Assembly (NCBI GenBank): GCA_016081115.2
Contig: JABTTQ020002832.1
Coordinates: 62,001-126,000, forward strand
Direction of reading: 5' to 3'
Length of the DNA: 64,000 bases
Source: Rehmannia glutinosa
Taxonomy: Eukaryota > Streptophyta > Magnoliopsida > Lamiales > Orobanchaceae
A model generated the notes under the pieces. The model made no database searches and had not been told where the DNA came from. It saw only the letters and a program-made list of their open reading frames with translations. Made by a program: the position numbers and the translations under genes. The stretch's first letter is position 1. Every line of letters begins with the position of its first letter. Shown here in pieces: positions 1 to 11,079 of this stretch.

Positions 1-238
1 GGTAATTTCAAAAAAAAAAAAAGAAATTTCAAAATTACAAAGACCCACACAGAGATTTTATTTTAAAGCAGTAATTGTAATATTTTACAAATATAAAGCG
101 GTCGTTGAAATATTTTTACCTATGAAAGGGGTAAATGTAATGTATAATCAAATCACAAGAGGATTTTTGTAATTTTAAAAAATTTATGGATTTTTTTGTT
201 GTTAGTTCAAACCTCGAGGTAGTTTTTATAATTATCCC
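1..238. mobile_element. Right part of a MULE-type MITE, cut by the window start
   Basis: The segment ends at 238 with the terminal sequence AATTATCCC, preceded by a conserved block reading 'gttcaaacctcgaggta' that is the inverted form of the terminus of the complete MITE at 20004-20251. The interior has the same spacing of A/T runs and a 'ggggtaaatgtaatg'-like core. The left terminus was not identified and may lie before the window. It carries no coding capacity. Confidence 0.55.
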
Positions 239-387
239 TTATGAATATGATAGCGGTTTTTATGGTATTTCTAATAATATTTTAGGTCTTATTCCAATGT
301 TGGCATTTTCAACTTTCAAAAGATTATAGCCCCAATTACACTTTTTCCCCCAATAATATCAACTATTGTACCGAAGCGTTCAATCAA

Positions 388-1098
388 TCCTATATACTAA
401 ACAGAAAATAAGTTGATACATATCATCACTTCATTAATTTTGACATGTATATCAATTCTTCATTCTCCCAAATCCTTCATAATTATACATGTAGCATTCT
501 TATCTACAAATTAAAGATGTTAAAAGATTATAAATTTAAAAGATAATAACAAACTTAAGAGATAATAAGTCATCTAAATATCAATGATTTATCTACATTA
601 TCATTTAAAAATATTATCTTTTAGAAATATATTTGGTTAATATGTACCTTTTAATTTTCAATTTATTCTAACTCCAACGTATATTTTAATATACTCTTAT
701 TAAATGAAGTTTTGTCCCACTAACCAATTATATTCACAATTAAATTAATATTTCAAGCCAAATTATAATCAAATTAAATAAGCTCATCATCTAGCCTATA
801 TACTAAGAAAAAAACAAAGTTGACACATGTCATCACCTCATTAAATTTGGATATTTACCTACTTCTCATCCTCTCAATTCCACATGGCGCTTCACATTTA
901 TCTATATGTCAATCATATGTACAAAATTAAAAGATAACAAATTTAATGAAGATTATAAAAGATAAAATATAATCCCAAAAATAAAAAATTTGCTCACAAT
1001 TAGTTTGATAAATTAAATGATGATCAAATCTTTTAAATTTATGATACTAAAATTTTGCCTTTGGATAAATCTCATGTAACACACAGGTGTTATTCTAG
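388..1098 (+). mobile_element. Non-autonomous Helitron-like element
   Basis: The left end is TCCTATATACTAA at 388, preceded by A. The right end is CTAG at 1095-1098, followed by T, which fits Helitron insertion between A and T. A perfect 6-bp stem with a 4-base loop (TAACAC / GTGTTA, 1077-1092) sits 2 bases before CTAG, as expected of the Helitron 3' hairpin. A second copy of the 5' end (CTATATACTAAG, about 797) lies inside, so the element may be a tandem or nested pair. There is no Rep-helicase coding. The call rests on the termini only. Confidence 0.55.
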
Positions 1099-1500
1099 TT
1101 TCAATCTAATATAAAAGATAGATGCACCTAGACCCTAGTGTTGTTGTGATGCGGTATCCTCTCACTAGCTTTATGATAAAACTCTATAAAACAAATTTCC
1201 ACGCAACTAGGACTATAATTGTTTAAAAAATATATATATACTAGAACAAATCTGCTAAAGTATCATATACTATTTAGAGTCATCCAAATGGGCCAGCCGA
1301 TACTATCATGGGAAAATGGGATTGGGCCAAATCAAATGGGATTGGGCGTTATTTTTGGAGCCAAGTTCATGAAAATACACATTAAATGTCGGGCCATATT
1401 TTCGGGCCTCTAAAAATAAAGTCGATCCGATCTTTTTATCGGTCGGTCTCGTGTTTGACTCTAATACTATTAGAATAGTAAACTAACACGATAACAAGAA
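1099..1500. other. AT-rich intergenic DNA
   Basis: No coding, RNA or terminal-repeat structure was recognised here. A 64-codon open frame at 1219-1413 has no family resemblance and was not accepted as a gene. Confidence 0.5.
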
Positions 1501-1514
1501 AAAGGAATAACTCT

Positions 1515-1678
1515 TCACGGGTAATCTAGTGGTGTAAGTGGTCTCATGTTCGTATCCACACAAAACTTGCCTAGTGTTGTTTAATTGGTTGGCGTGATTT
1601 GTAGAATATTATGCCAAACCCCATGGTTTATCGAGTGCACATAGTAGTTCCCTTAATATTAAAAAAAAAAAAAAAAAC
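1515..1678 (+). mobile_element. Possible SINE with a poly-A tail
   Basis: A tRNA-like head ('ctagtggtgtaagtggtctc' followed by GTTCGTATCC, close to a pol III B box) is followed by about 100 bases of body and a run of 17 A at 1662-1678. No convincing target duplication was found, so the limits are approximate. It could also be a retro-pseudogene tail. Confidence 0.35.
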
Positions 1679-1782
1679 CATAAATGCACATCCGAAAAGT
1701 AGAGTACAATGCACTGTCTCAAAGCCAAACAAAACCAAAACGTTTTATAATATGAAAACACAATAATTGGTAATCAGCAAAA

Positions 1783-2947
1783 CTAAACAGAAGTTATGGA
1801 CTCGATGTATGGCAATGGAGAGTCACGGGGAAAGTCATAATGATCATGTTCCACACCATTAAATTCATGTAAGGTTTCAAAAGTCCTCCACACAAGATTG
1901 TAACGTATGATTCTTCTCATGATCTGTAAGACTAAGAAAGAGTCCTCCTCTTTCTTACATCGAATCAAAGCACGAACAGACCAAAATGAGTGGTCCACAA
2001 CACGTGAAAAATGCGAAAGATCGACTCAGACTTGACAAACCATTCGAATAATCATTCTTCATCTCGTACACATCAAACTCAAGACACCATACAAAAGATA
2101 CGAATGAAATGCAAGTGATTGCAAGATTCCCCAAAGTAATAATTGTTTGTCCTTGTCGAATGCGAGAGGCGGCGTTGGCATTACCTTAGGCATTTGTTCA
2201 TTATCATCGGGATTGAAATATAAAGATTTTCGCCTCGGTGATGCTTATCCAATGGATGGATCCATTCCAATATACCCCCTTTTGGAAATCAACTTGGGCT
2301 ATGAAGGGCTCGTCGTATTTCCTCCAAAAATATGTCTCGCACGAGTAAACCACAAATGTATATCGTTTACCACATATCAAACTCAAAACATAAACAACAA
2401 TGAGGAGACTTTGAGGATCAAATGCCAAGATCCTTCCATGTACATTTTCGTATCCATCTAGATATTTGAATATTATTTGGTGGTGGGATTACGATATGAC
2501 ATATAGTATCTCCATCCACCTGGACATTATCTCATGGGTACCACATACCAATAGTCCGTTGCAAGAATTCAAGATGATCTCACGGGCTATTCGTTCCCAA
2601 GCGGAGAAGAATTTCTAGGTAACTTCAATTTTCGGAATGGTGGACTTGTTGATCTGTCAAAAAGAGAACCCACGCGCGCCAACAACGACTAAATTTCTCC
2701 CGATGAATTAGGTGCGATATTGAAAGATGAGGCCAACACCGGATTGGGTTCGAGATTGCGCAAAAGAGACAATCTTGGATTTGAGATGAGAGAATCCTAG
2801 TGCTTGGAGACTAATTTGAAGCAAATAAGTGAGTTCAAAGGGAAGCGTACAAAAATCTCTGTTAATAGATCATCAATGGAAGCAACAATTTCACTTTTCC
2901 GACAAATCACCACCGGTGGTTTTGGGGACTTTGGTATTGGGTTTCAT
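1783..2947 (-). pseudogene. F-box protein pseudogene, copy 1
   Basis: This is a diverged duplicate of the F-box gene at 21134-22268, in the same orientation. The start codon is at 2945-2947 and the stop near 1783. Readable pieces include a central F-box-associated segment (2204-2428, with FQKGVYWNGSIHWIS) and the C-terminal part (1783-1998). The N-terminal F-box stretch (about 2700-2947) is recognisable only by nucleotide similarity to copy 2 and is broken by stops and frameshifts. Proteins of this family act as substrate-binding subunits of SCF E3 ubiquitin ligases. In the central region copy 1 keeps the frame that copy 2 has lost, so the two copies decayed independently. No intact product is expected. 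Confidence 0.8.
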
Positions 2948-3307
2948 GTCCGCACTCTCAATATTCGAGAGATGACCGAGAAATTATCGTCTAATTATAC
3001 CGACAAAAACGACGTTATATAGTTTAATTGGTGAAATTTTAAGAACTTACCAAAAGATTCAAAGAAATTTAAAAATCTAAATAAAATATTATGATCATAA
3101 TTTTTTTATTGATTCATTTCCGTGTTTTATGCTGTAATTTAGAACCGGTTAGATATTTCGGTTGAATATTTTTAATTTAATTTCGGATTGATATCATGTG
3201 TATCTACCGATCCCGATTAATATCATTCGATCCTTTCTCATGGAAAATCAATTTTTTATTTGAGTAACATGGCAAATCTTTTTTTTTTAACTACGCGTTT
3301 ACCCAAC
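2948..3307. other. Intergenic DNA, no feature seen
   Basis: AT-rich sequence between F-box copy 1 and the SINE target site. No coding or repeat structure was recognised. Confidence 0.5.
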
Positions 3308-3329
3308 TTATATTTTGACATGGTATCGC

Positions 3330-4436
3330 TAGGGCTGTAAACGATCCGTTGTATGGCATATGTTCATTTAATTTTATACATGTTCAAGCTTGGCTTGAGC
3401 TTGATTCACATTTTAAAAACTTGTTCGTGTTCTCGCTTGATAAATTTCTTTAATGCTTGAATATGTTTGTGAATATTCGTGAACGTGTTTGTTTCGAGTT
3501 CATGTTCATTATGTTCGCGAACAATAAATAAACAAAAATAAATTACTTTTTTCGTGAACAGTAAACAAACAAATATTTATTCAAATTTATGGATGAGAAT
3601 ACACATAAATTATTGTCAAAAATAAACATCATATAAACTTACCAAACAAATGACAAGTCTATCAAACTAGATTAGAACTAGTTGAAAATATCACTACAAG
3701 AAAATTTAGTTCGCCAGAATTTACCGATAGAACTAATTTTGTCACCAAATTTTCTGATTAACTACAGAATACCTACAGGGTAAAAATATTATTTTTTCCC
3801 AAATTATACCGAAAAATTACCAAAAGATTCTTGTGAGCTTTTTATATTTACATACGTAAATATTGTAGGTATTTACCAACAGATTTTAGATTCAGTAGGT
3901 AAAATATTTACCTACACTTTACAAAAGATTTTTAATACTTACCTACATATTTTTGTATAGGTAAATTGATTTTTCTTGTAATGAATATTCCAAAACATAA
4001 ATATGGATAAATAGTATTGTTTTTTTTTGTGTCCAACATCAATCAAATTTAGAATGCCTTCCAACCTTTTACCTCCAAATGTACCGCCAATCGTAGGATC
4101 TTCAAATCTTTTTAATTTTATTCAAACAAAATCTTTTTAATTCTAATTTTTCTAATAATCGAGTTATTAGCCAAGCCCTTAACGAGTTGCTCACGAACAA
4201 GTCTAAAAACAATATTATATGAACTTTATCATAAACATTTATAAAACGAATACTAAACAAGATTGTTCACAAGCTTTTAGTTAACGAATATAGAATTGTT
4301 CAAGCTCTGTTTGTTTTTTAAACGAGCCTAAAATGTGTTCGTTTATGCTCATTTAACTAAATTAACAAACATAAACAAACATTATCCGAGCATATTCACA
4401 AGTTGTTTGTCGAACGCTTTGTTCACTTACACCCTA
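3330..4436. mobile_element. hAT-1, non-autonomous hAT transposon
   Basis: The terminal inverted repeats are TAGGGCTGTAA at 3330 and its imperfect complement ending ACACCCTA at 4436. They are flanked by a perfect 8-bp target duplication GGTATCGC (3322-3329 and 4437-4444), the hAT signature. The interior is rich in short subterminal motifs of the type GTTCGNGAAC. No transposase frame is present, so mobilisation would have needed an autonomous hAT in trans. It carries a nested CACTA-like MITE. Confidence 0.85.
3692..3983. mobile_element. CACTA-like MITE nested in hAT-1
   Basis: The left terminus is CACTACAAGAAAA (3692) and the right terminus is the complement of CATTACAAGAAAA (ending 3983), matching the CACTACAAGAAAA ends of En/Spm-type non-autonomous elements. 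The flanks are TAT on the left and AAT on the right, so the expected 3-bp duplication is imperfect. The interior holds internal inverted copies of 'ttaccta'-like motifs and no coding. Confidence 0.65.
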
Positions 4437-4520
4437 GGTATCGCTCACTTTTGTAAGAGTGTTGCCCGGGTTCGAACCCGGTATTAGGGATGGCAATAGG
4501 CGGGACGAGTCCGGTATTCG

Positions 4521-4525
4521 ATAGA
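4521..4525. repeat. Left target duplication of the Athila element (ATAGA)
   Basis: ATAGA at 4521-4525 is repeated at 17681-17685, directly outside the TG...CA ends of the composite Athila element. This fixes both outer boundaries and shows that the whole 13.2-kb block, including the extra truncated LTR, behaves as one insertion. Confidence 0.85.
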
Positions 4526-4738
4526 TGATAGGTGTGAGTTTTGCATGTATTTAGAGGCGTATTTCGGCTATAATGATGAGTAAACATGCACATACTCGCG
4601 TTAAATGTTACATATTCACTCATTGTGGAAAAGATATTACACTTTGCTTATTTTGTAGGAATTTCATGATATATGAAGCAAATTGAATACGAATACGAGG
4701 ATAACAAAGTGGAAACACGGAGAATTGAGTGAGTATAC
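4526..4738 (+). repeat. Truncated extra Athila LTR (first 213 bp only)
   Basis: The sequence matches the first part of the complete LTRs at 5169 and 16169. It then switches at TATAC (4734-4738) into element-internal sequence otherwise found from about 15734. Both parental sequences contain TATAC at the switch point, so the junction carries 5 bp of microhomology. Confidence 0.85.
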
Positions 4739-5168
4739 TCGAGTTTGAGTCACTTTATCCAAAATTTCCTACCCAAACCAAAGAGCCTTCATTACAACCA
4801 AATGAGAAAGTCCTTTTTGATTCACAAATTGCATACACTCTAGTGGCGGAGATATGAGACGAATTGCAAGCCTATGGTAATTTTGCGACATCGAATTGAT
4901 TTGATCGTAAACACGCCCTATATCCTCGTGAGATGAGAGTATACACTTAACTTTGAGAGTTGGAATTGAGCATTTCACTTTGTTTTACTTGAGGCGTGTT
5001 CTTTGATAAGATATTTGAGGCTTGATTGGGTTGTGCTCAACATTCATGACAAACAATATGGATCTTCCCGTGGGTTCTCTGTGCGCTTTTTCATATCTCC
5101 TCGTTGTGCCTTATCGTGTTCCAAACATTGTTGATCGGGACGATCAACGAGTTTAAGTTTGGGGATTT
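4739..5168 (+). repeat. Duplicated 3'-internal fragment of the Athila element
   Basis: This 430-bp stretch matches 15739-16168, the last internal segment before the 3' LTR, and ends in the same putative polypurine tract (AGTTTGGGGATTTT) directly before the LTR start. Its presence upstream of the complete 5' LTR shows that two elements once lay in tandem sharing an LTR, with the left one mostly deleted. Confidence 0.85.
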
Positions 5169-6687
5169 TGATAGGTGTGAGTTTTGCATGTATTTAGAGG
5201 CGTATTTCTGGCTATAATGATGGGTAAACATGCACATACTCGCGTTAAATGTTACATATTCACTCATTGTGGAAAAAATATTACACTTTGCTTATTATGT
5301 AGGAATTTCATGATATATGAAGCAAATTGAATACGAATACGAGGATAGCAAAGTGGAAACACGGAGAATTGAGTGAGTATACAAAAAGTAAAGTCATAAA
5401 GAGCGAAAGTTGAGCGCCTAAGGAAAAGACAGGGGCACACGGGTTGGGCGTGCCTTAGCACCATCCGTGCACCCGAATTTATCAATTTAGAGCTGCGCAA
5501 GATGGCGCACGGGTAGCCCATGCATCGACGTATGACCCGTGCGCCCTACAGAGAATAGATGAGTTCAATCGATGGGACGGTAGCCCGGGTGGCACCACAC
5601 GCACCACCCATGCCCCCTACGAGACTTGGATTATTTCAACAGGTGGCGCACGGTAAGCCGTGCTCGACGCACCACCCGTGCGCCTGGCTGAATCCCATGT
5701 CTGGCAAAGATTATGCCCTAAACTTGAAGGTGGGTATAAAAAGGCTTTTTTTTTTGGGGCGCACACAAGGATATTCGGCATTTTTGGGATCTACAATACA
5801 AGACAAGAATCAACTCTTGGAAGAGGATATCAAGGAAACAATCGGGTTGCATTGGAGCTTGAAGAACGGAGATATATCGAGAGATTGTCGCGTTCCTAAG
5901 TTTTTCTTTGCTTCTCTTTTAGTTTCAATCTTTCATTTTCATTTGTAATGGCTTTGAACATTTTGTTTATAAGTTGTTTAGAAATCATGTGTAGCTAAAC
6001 TCTTGAGATTTCCGGGTATTGGAGCAGATTAATGAACTCTTGTTGGATGTTTTAATCTTAGTTGAAGTTATTATCTTGAAGCCTATTTGAGTATTTTGAG
6101 CTTATTGTTGTTTTATCACTTGATCAATGATTTAACTTGTTTGATATATTGATTCATAATTCGAGAGATGAGTTTCAATATTAGATCTTGAATACTCGAC
6201 ACAAATATTTGCATGAATCGAGAGGTTTGTAAATATTTGTGGGGACATTTGATCTTTTAAACTTTTGGGAGTTGAATGCTTCATGTTGAGTAGAGATGCT
6301 AGCATAAGTATTTCAATCTACGTTTTATATGCATCTCGAGAGGGAGGGTAAAATAGCTTTGTGATCGTCTTATAGGAATATTGATAATAACGTGGCTTGA
6401 TTAAACCGACAACAAGAGGATTATTAATCGAAACCTTAACTCGGAAATCCATTTCATTATCTTGATACTTCTATCATTTGTATTATCTTAATCTTGTGTT
6501 TTAGTGATTTAAATTGTCTTGATCTCAATACAACAATCATCAAATTTCGATCGTCTAAATAAAAATAAGACTATCTTGGATCAATACTTAGCATATTAAT
6601 TTATTAGTCTCCGTGGATACGACCTTGCTTACCCTATTCTATAAACTACACCGTACACTTGCGGTGAAGCTAAAAAAATAGCGAACA
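5169..6687 (+). repeat. Athila LTR used as the 5' LTR
   Basis: This 1519-bp LTR runs from TGATAGGTGTGAG to CGAACA. It matches the 3' LTR over its full length, with mostly 1-2 base indels and few substitutions. It holds a GC-rich block at about 5440-5700 made of inverted copies of 'ggcgcacgggta' and 'gcaccacccgtgcgcc', followed by a TATA box. A poly-T run after the TATA box is 9 bases here and 20 in the 3' LTR. Confidence 0.9.
5735..5742 (+). promoter_or_regulatory. TATA box of the Athila LTR
   Basis: TATAAAAA at 5735-5742 lies after the GC-rich block and before the T-rich tract, the expected position of the U3/R promoter. The same motif is at 16708-16715 in the 3' LTR. Functional activity is inferred from position only. 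Confidence 0.6.
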
Positions 6688-6693
6688 AGTTTT

Positions 6694-6712
6694 TGGCGCC
6701 GTTGCCGGGGAT
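6694..6712 (+). promoter_or_regulatory. Primer-binding site for tRNA-Asp
   Basis: TGGCGCCGTTGCCGGGGAT is complementary over 19 bases to the 3' end of plant tRNA-Asp including CCA. It sits 6 bases after the LTR end. Athila-lineage elements are known to use tRNA-Asp, which supports the lineage call. Confidence 0.92.
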
Positions 6713-6847
6713 TAATACAATTTTTGGTGCTAATATTGCGATAGATAGAATTAATTTTAATTTAGACAATTTTATTTTTTTACATTTTGGATTCACTTTA
6801 ACTCTTCATTATTTGACTTGTTTCTTTTAGTTCGGTCCAGGTAGTGC

Positions 6848-8420
6848 ATGAACACGCGCTCGAGGCAAGGGGACTTGATACCGCTTATACCGAAGTCGAG
6901 GCTTTCATGAGAAGAATCGGTCTGCTACCACTAGACGGGTGAACGACAACACAATCGATAATGGGGATTTGAACGAGTTACCAATACCGCAAACAATGGT
7001 GGAAATGAGTTACCGATGGGGTGCAAAAAGAAGCCATTCGTGATTACTTTCGACCACAAACGAATCGTAATTACGGTGGTATTGCCCATATTCCTATCAA
7101 TGCCAACAACTTCGAGCTCAAACCGACACTCGATCAATATGGTGCAACAGAATCGAGTTTGGGGGTTCGCAAATCAAGATCCTAACTCTCACCTTGCGCA
7201 TTTTATCCAAATATTCAATACGATCAAAATGAACGAGTCTCGGGATGACGCCATAAGATTGCGCCCTGTTCCCATTCTCTTTACGGGATAAGGCGAGAAA
7301 TTGGTTGGGTACTTTGACGCAAGGCAAGTGTAAGCACATGGGACGAATCGAGCCAAAAGTTCTTATTTAAATTCTTTCCACCGAGCAAAACTTTGCAGCT
7401 CAAAAGCTAGATCACTCAATTCGATGATTCGACTCTCGAGCCTTTGTACGAGGCTTGGGAAAGGTTTCGGGATTTGTTACGTAGATGTCCACAACATGGG
7501 TTTCCGGAGGATCATGATTATGTTTCTTCTACAATGGTTTAATGGGACAAACGAGGGCCTTTGTGGATGCCGTAGCGGGAGGAGCATTGTTGGCAAGGTT
7601 TCCACAAGATGCCTTGAACCTTCTTGAGGAAATGGCCATGAACAGATTACGGTGGCCATCTGAAAGATCTAATGTACAACGAGTAGCCGAAATCTCGGAT
7701 TCGACCTAATTAAAACATTGACGGCACAAGTAGCGGCTTTGACAACTCAATTGAGTGTATTTACGAAGGGCGAAGCATGCACGAGCATGGGTAGTGAAGC
7801 TCTTCTATATCCGACGGAAGAGGTAAATTATGTGAATAACCGAATTTCAACAATTTAGGAATAATTCAAACCCAACGCACTACCATCTAGGGTTGAGAAA
7901 CCATGAAAATTTTTCCTACGCAAATACAAAGAATGTGTTACAACCTCCGCCGGGATTTAATGCTTCAAGTGGAGGCGGAAATGGGGAAGGCAAATCGTCG
8001 TTGGAAGATGCACTCACCTCCTTCATAAATCAATCTAATGCTTTCATGAATGATACAAGGAGCCGCCTCGCTAAGCAAGACTCTCGGATGGATAAGATAG
8101 AACACAAAGTGACAAGCTCAATAAAGAATCGGAGACTCAAATGGGTCAATTGGCTACAATTGTGGGTGGTCAACATCACAAGGGTCAATTTCCAAGTAAT
8201 ACGGAAATGAATCCTAAGGAACAATGCAAGGCGATTCGTTTACGAAGCGGTACGGAATATGAGGGGCCTAAAGAAAAATGGGAATCGAAACTTTCGGATG
8301 AAGCATCGAGGCCGAGGAAGCAGGAGAATCCGTGATGAAGGATGATATTGAAGAAAATAGGAAAGAAAGAGAACAAAGAGGCGGAACAAACAGGGGTGGA
8401 AGCTAAAATCATCATCTAAC
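6848..8420 (+). pseudogene. Athila gag (capsid) region, disrupted
   Basis: A plausible start is ATG at 6848, 136 bases after the primer site (MNTRSRQG...). The conserved capsid core is readable in changing frames: a segment with NWLGTLTQGKCK near 7300, a YNGLMGQTRAFVDAVAGGALL-like block near 7530-7600, and LNLLEEMAMN near 7610-7640. These match the retrotransposon gag domain of Athila/Tat-type elements. A basic, Gly-rich tail follows at 7890-8210. At least five frame changes occur, so no capsid protein could be made. Gag would form the particle in which reverse transcription takes place. Confidence 0.85.
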
Positions 8421-8589
8421 TCGGATATATCTAAGTTGCCTATATCTCTTCCCTTTCCTCAAAGATTTCAAAAGAAAAAGCTTGATGATCAATTTGCCAA
8501 ATTCCTTGATATATTTAAGAAATTGCACATTAACATTCCTTTTTGGACGCACTAGAATAGATGCCGAACTATGCGAAATTTCTTAAGGA

Positions 8590-9447
8590 TGTTATGTCAA
8601 AAAGCGGAGGATGACAAGCTTTGAAACGGTGAATTTGACGGAAGAATGTAGTGCGATTATCCAAAGAAAGCTACCAAAATCGAAAGATCCGGGGAGTTTC
8701 ACTATCCCTTGTGCTATTGGTGGTAATTTCTTTAATAAAGCGTTATGTGATTTGGGGCAAGTATTAATTTGATGCCTTTGTCCATTTTTTGAAACTTGGA
8801 TTAGGCGCGTGAAACCAACTACGGTGACATTGCAACTTGCAGACCGATCACTTACGTATCCAAGGGGAATTATTGAAGACGTATTGGTAAAAGTTGATAA
8901 ATTTATATTCCCCGTGGATTTCTTGGTTCTGGATATGGAAGAAGATCGAGACATTCCATTGATACTTGGACGTCCTTTCCTAGCCACGGGTAAAGCCTTA
9001 ATAGATGTGCAAAAAGGGGAACTCACATTACGTGTTAATGATGAGCATGTTTTATTTTCTATATATAAGGCAATGAAATTTCATGATTCGGTGGAGAATT
9101 GTAATTTTTTGGATATAGTTAGTTCATGCATTGAGGATTATGTTGATCATACATTGTCTACAGATGATTTGGAATTTGGTCTAACCCACTCGTGCTCAAT
9201 GTCGAGTGTTGTACTTGATTTTGATAACCAAGATTTGTACGACTATGTTTGTGCCTTAGATCATATGCAGGAACTACCTAAGAGCGCAAGAGGCGAGAAC
9301 GCAAAGCCGAAAATAAGGAGCCCAACTTGCAGAAACGCACCACCCATGCGTCCACGCACGGGCAACCCCTGCGTGATGCTGAGGGACGAGTTGAGCTCTC
9401 TGAAGAGCACACGGCCGTGCGCCGGCGCATGGGCTGCCCGTGCGTGA
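8590..9447 (+). pseudogene. Athila aspartic protease region, disrupted at the active site
   Basis: The open part 8809-9447 carries the retroviral-type protease C-terminal half, including LTYPRGIIEDVLV, FPVDFLVLDME and IPLILGRPFLATG. The active site lies just upstream (about 8749-8780), where CDLGxSINLM would be expected. One base is missing in the run TTGGGGC, so the catalytic loop and the rest are in different frames. From about 9290 the open frame runs into a GC-rich insert (9330-9450) related to the LTR block, giving an Arg/Pro-rich tail unlike the family. Protease would process the Gag-Pol polyprotein. Confidence 0.85.
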
Positions 9448-9699
9448 CCCTGAAATAGCAACACCGACTCAAACTCAAGCAATTACGAACACCTAAAATA
9501 TGCATTCCTTGGGGCAAATAATGCAAACCGTAATCGTTTCATCTCTTCTCACTCCTACTCAACTTGATAAACTGTTAAGGGTTTTACGAAAACATAAGTC
9601 GGCACTAGGATGGTCTATAAGCGATTTAAAGGCATAAGTCCATCCATTGTGATGCATAAAATTCGGATGGAAGATGTTTATAAACCATCAAGGTGCAAA

Positions 9700-10610
9700 A
9701 CCAAAGAGACTAAACCCTATCATGCAAGATGTGGTTAGGAAGGAAGTGTTGAAATGGTTGGATGCCGGGATCATTTATGCGATATCTGATAGTTCATGGG
9801 TGAGTCCGGTACAAGTGGTGCCGAAAAAGGGGGGTAACAGTGGTGAAAAATGAAAATGAAGAACTGATTGCTACTAGAATCGTTACAGGGTGGCGAATTT
9901 GCATTGATTATCGAAAACTAAATGATGCCACTCGAAAAGATCATTTTCCCCTTCCCTTTATCGATATGATGTTGGATCGTCTTGCAGGTTATGATTATTA
10001 TTGCTTTTTAGATGGTTATTCCGGGTACAATCAAATCATGATTGCGCCGGAAGACCAAGAGAAAACAACATTTACATGTCCGTATGGCACATTTGCATTT
10101 CGTCGCATGCCATTTGGTTTATGTAATGCACCTGCCACTTTCCAACGTTGTATGATGGCTATATTTCACGATCTTATTGAAAACGTTATGGAGGTGTTTA
10201 TGAACGATTTCTCTCGTGTTTGGTGATTCTTTTGATAATTGTCTTCACAATCTTTCCCTAGTTTTGCAGCGATGTGAAGAGACCAATCTAGTACTAAATT
10301 GGGAAAAGTGCCATTTTATGGTACGCGATGGCATTGTACTTGGTCATCGAGTCTCTTCTGCAGGTTTGGAAGTAGATCGGGCAAAGATTGTAGCGATCGA
10401 GAAATTACCACCTCCTACAAACGAAAAAAGCCATTCGGAGCTTCTTGGGCCATGCCGGATTTTTCTGAAGGTTTATCCGTGACTTTTCTAAAATTTCTAA
10501 GCCCTTGAGCCAATTGCTAGAAAAAGATGTTGCTTTCATTTTTTCCAATGAATGTTTGGCGTCAAACGCGTTGAAGACAAAGATTGGTGACCGCACTCCA
10601 TACTGCCGCC
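9700..10610 (+). pseudogene. Athila reverse transcriptase, disrupted
   Basis: The RT fingers and palm are clearly readable in 9840-10226: GWRICIDYRKLNDATRKDHFPLPF, CFLDGYSGYNQI, and FRRMPFGLCNAPATFQR. The catalytic block reads VFMNDF at 10194-10211 instead of VFMDDF, so the first of the two catalytic aspartates is asparagine (codon 10203-10205). A 1-base insertion follows immediately and shifts the frame into 10216-10482, which holds the thumb/connection region with NWEKCHFM and GIVLGH. RT would copy the element RNA into cDNA. As read it is both frame-broken and catalytically altered. Confidence 0.92.
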
Positions 10611-10614
10611 CAGA

Positions 10615-11030
10615 TTGGAGTCAACCATCCGAGTGATGTGTGATGCAAGCAACTTTGCGGTTGGGGCAATGTTTCTCGGTCAAAAGAGGGAAAAATTGTT
10701 CGATCCATCTACTATGCAAGTCGAACGTTGGGACAAAGGTTGCTCAAATGCAATTATACCACAACCGAGAAAGAGATGTTGGCGATTGTTTTCGATTCGA
10801 TAAATTCGATCTTACTTGATCGGGACGAAAAAGATTGTGCATACCACCATGCGGCTATCAAATACCTCTTTGACAAGAAGGATGCGAAACCGAGGTTGAT
10901 TCGATGGATCTTATTATTGCAAGAGTTTGATGTGGAAATCAAGGATCTGGAAAGGATGCGAGAACGTGGTAGAAGAGACCATTTGTCTCGATTAGAAAAT
11001 CAAGAGGAGCAAAAGGAAGTACGGGATTGA
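10615..11030 (+). pseudogene. Athila RNase H domain, disrupted
   Basis: Downstream of RT, two overlapping frames carry CDASNFAVGAM (the first catalytic Asp region, about 10640), NYTTTEKEMLAIVF (about 10750) and the AIKYLFDKKDAKPRLIRWILLLQEFDVEI block (10850-10950), ending with the DHLSRLEN motif that links to integrase in gypsy polyproteins. A frame change lies between the first and second parts. The middle ('INSILLDRDEKDCAYHHAA') is altered relative to family expectation. Confidence 0.88.
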
Positions 11031-11079
11031 TAAAAGAGGAGTTTTCGATGAACGATTACTCATGCTTGAGGCAAAGTTC

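Noticed and set aside
4460..4484. tRNA gene suggested by GGTTCGAACCC
   Set aside because: No cloverleaf or anticodon arm can be formed and the 3' part is the body of a short A-tailed unit. It is the B box of the SINE head.
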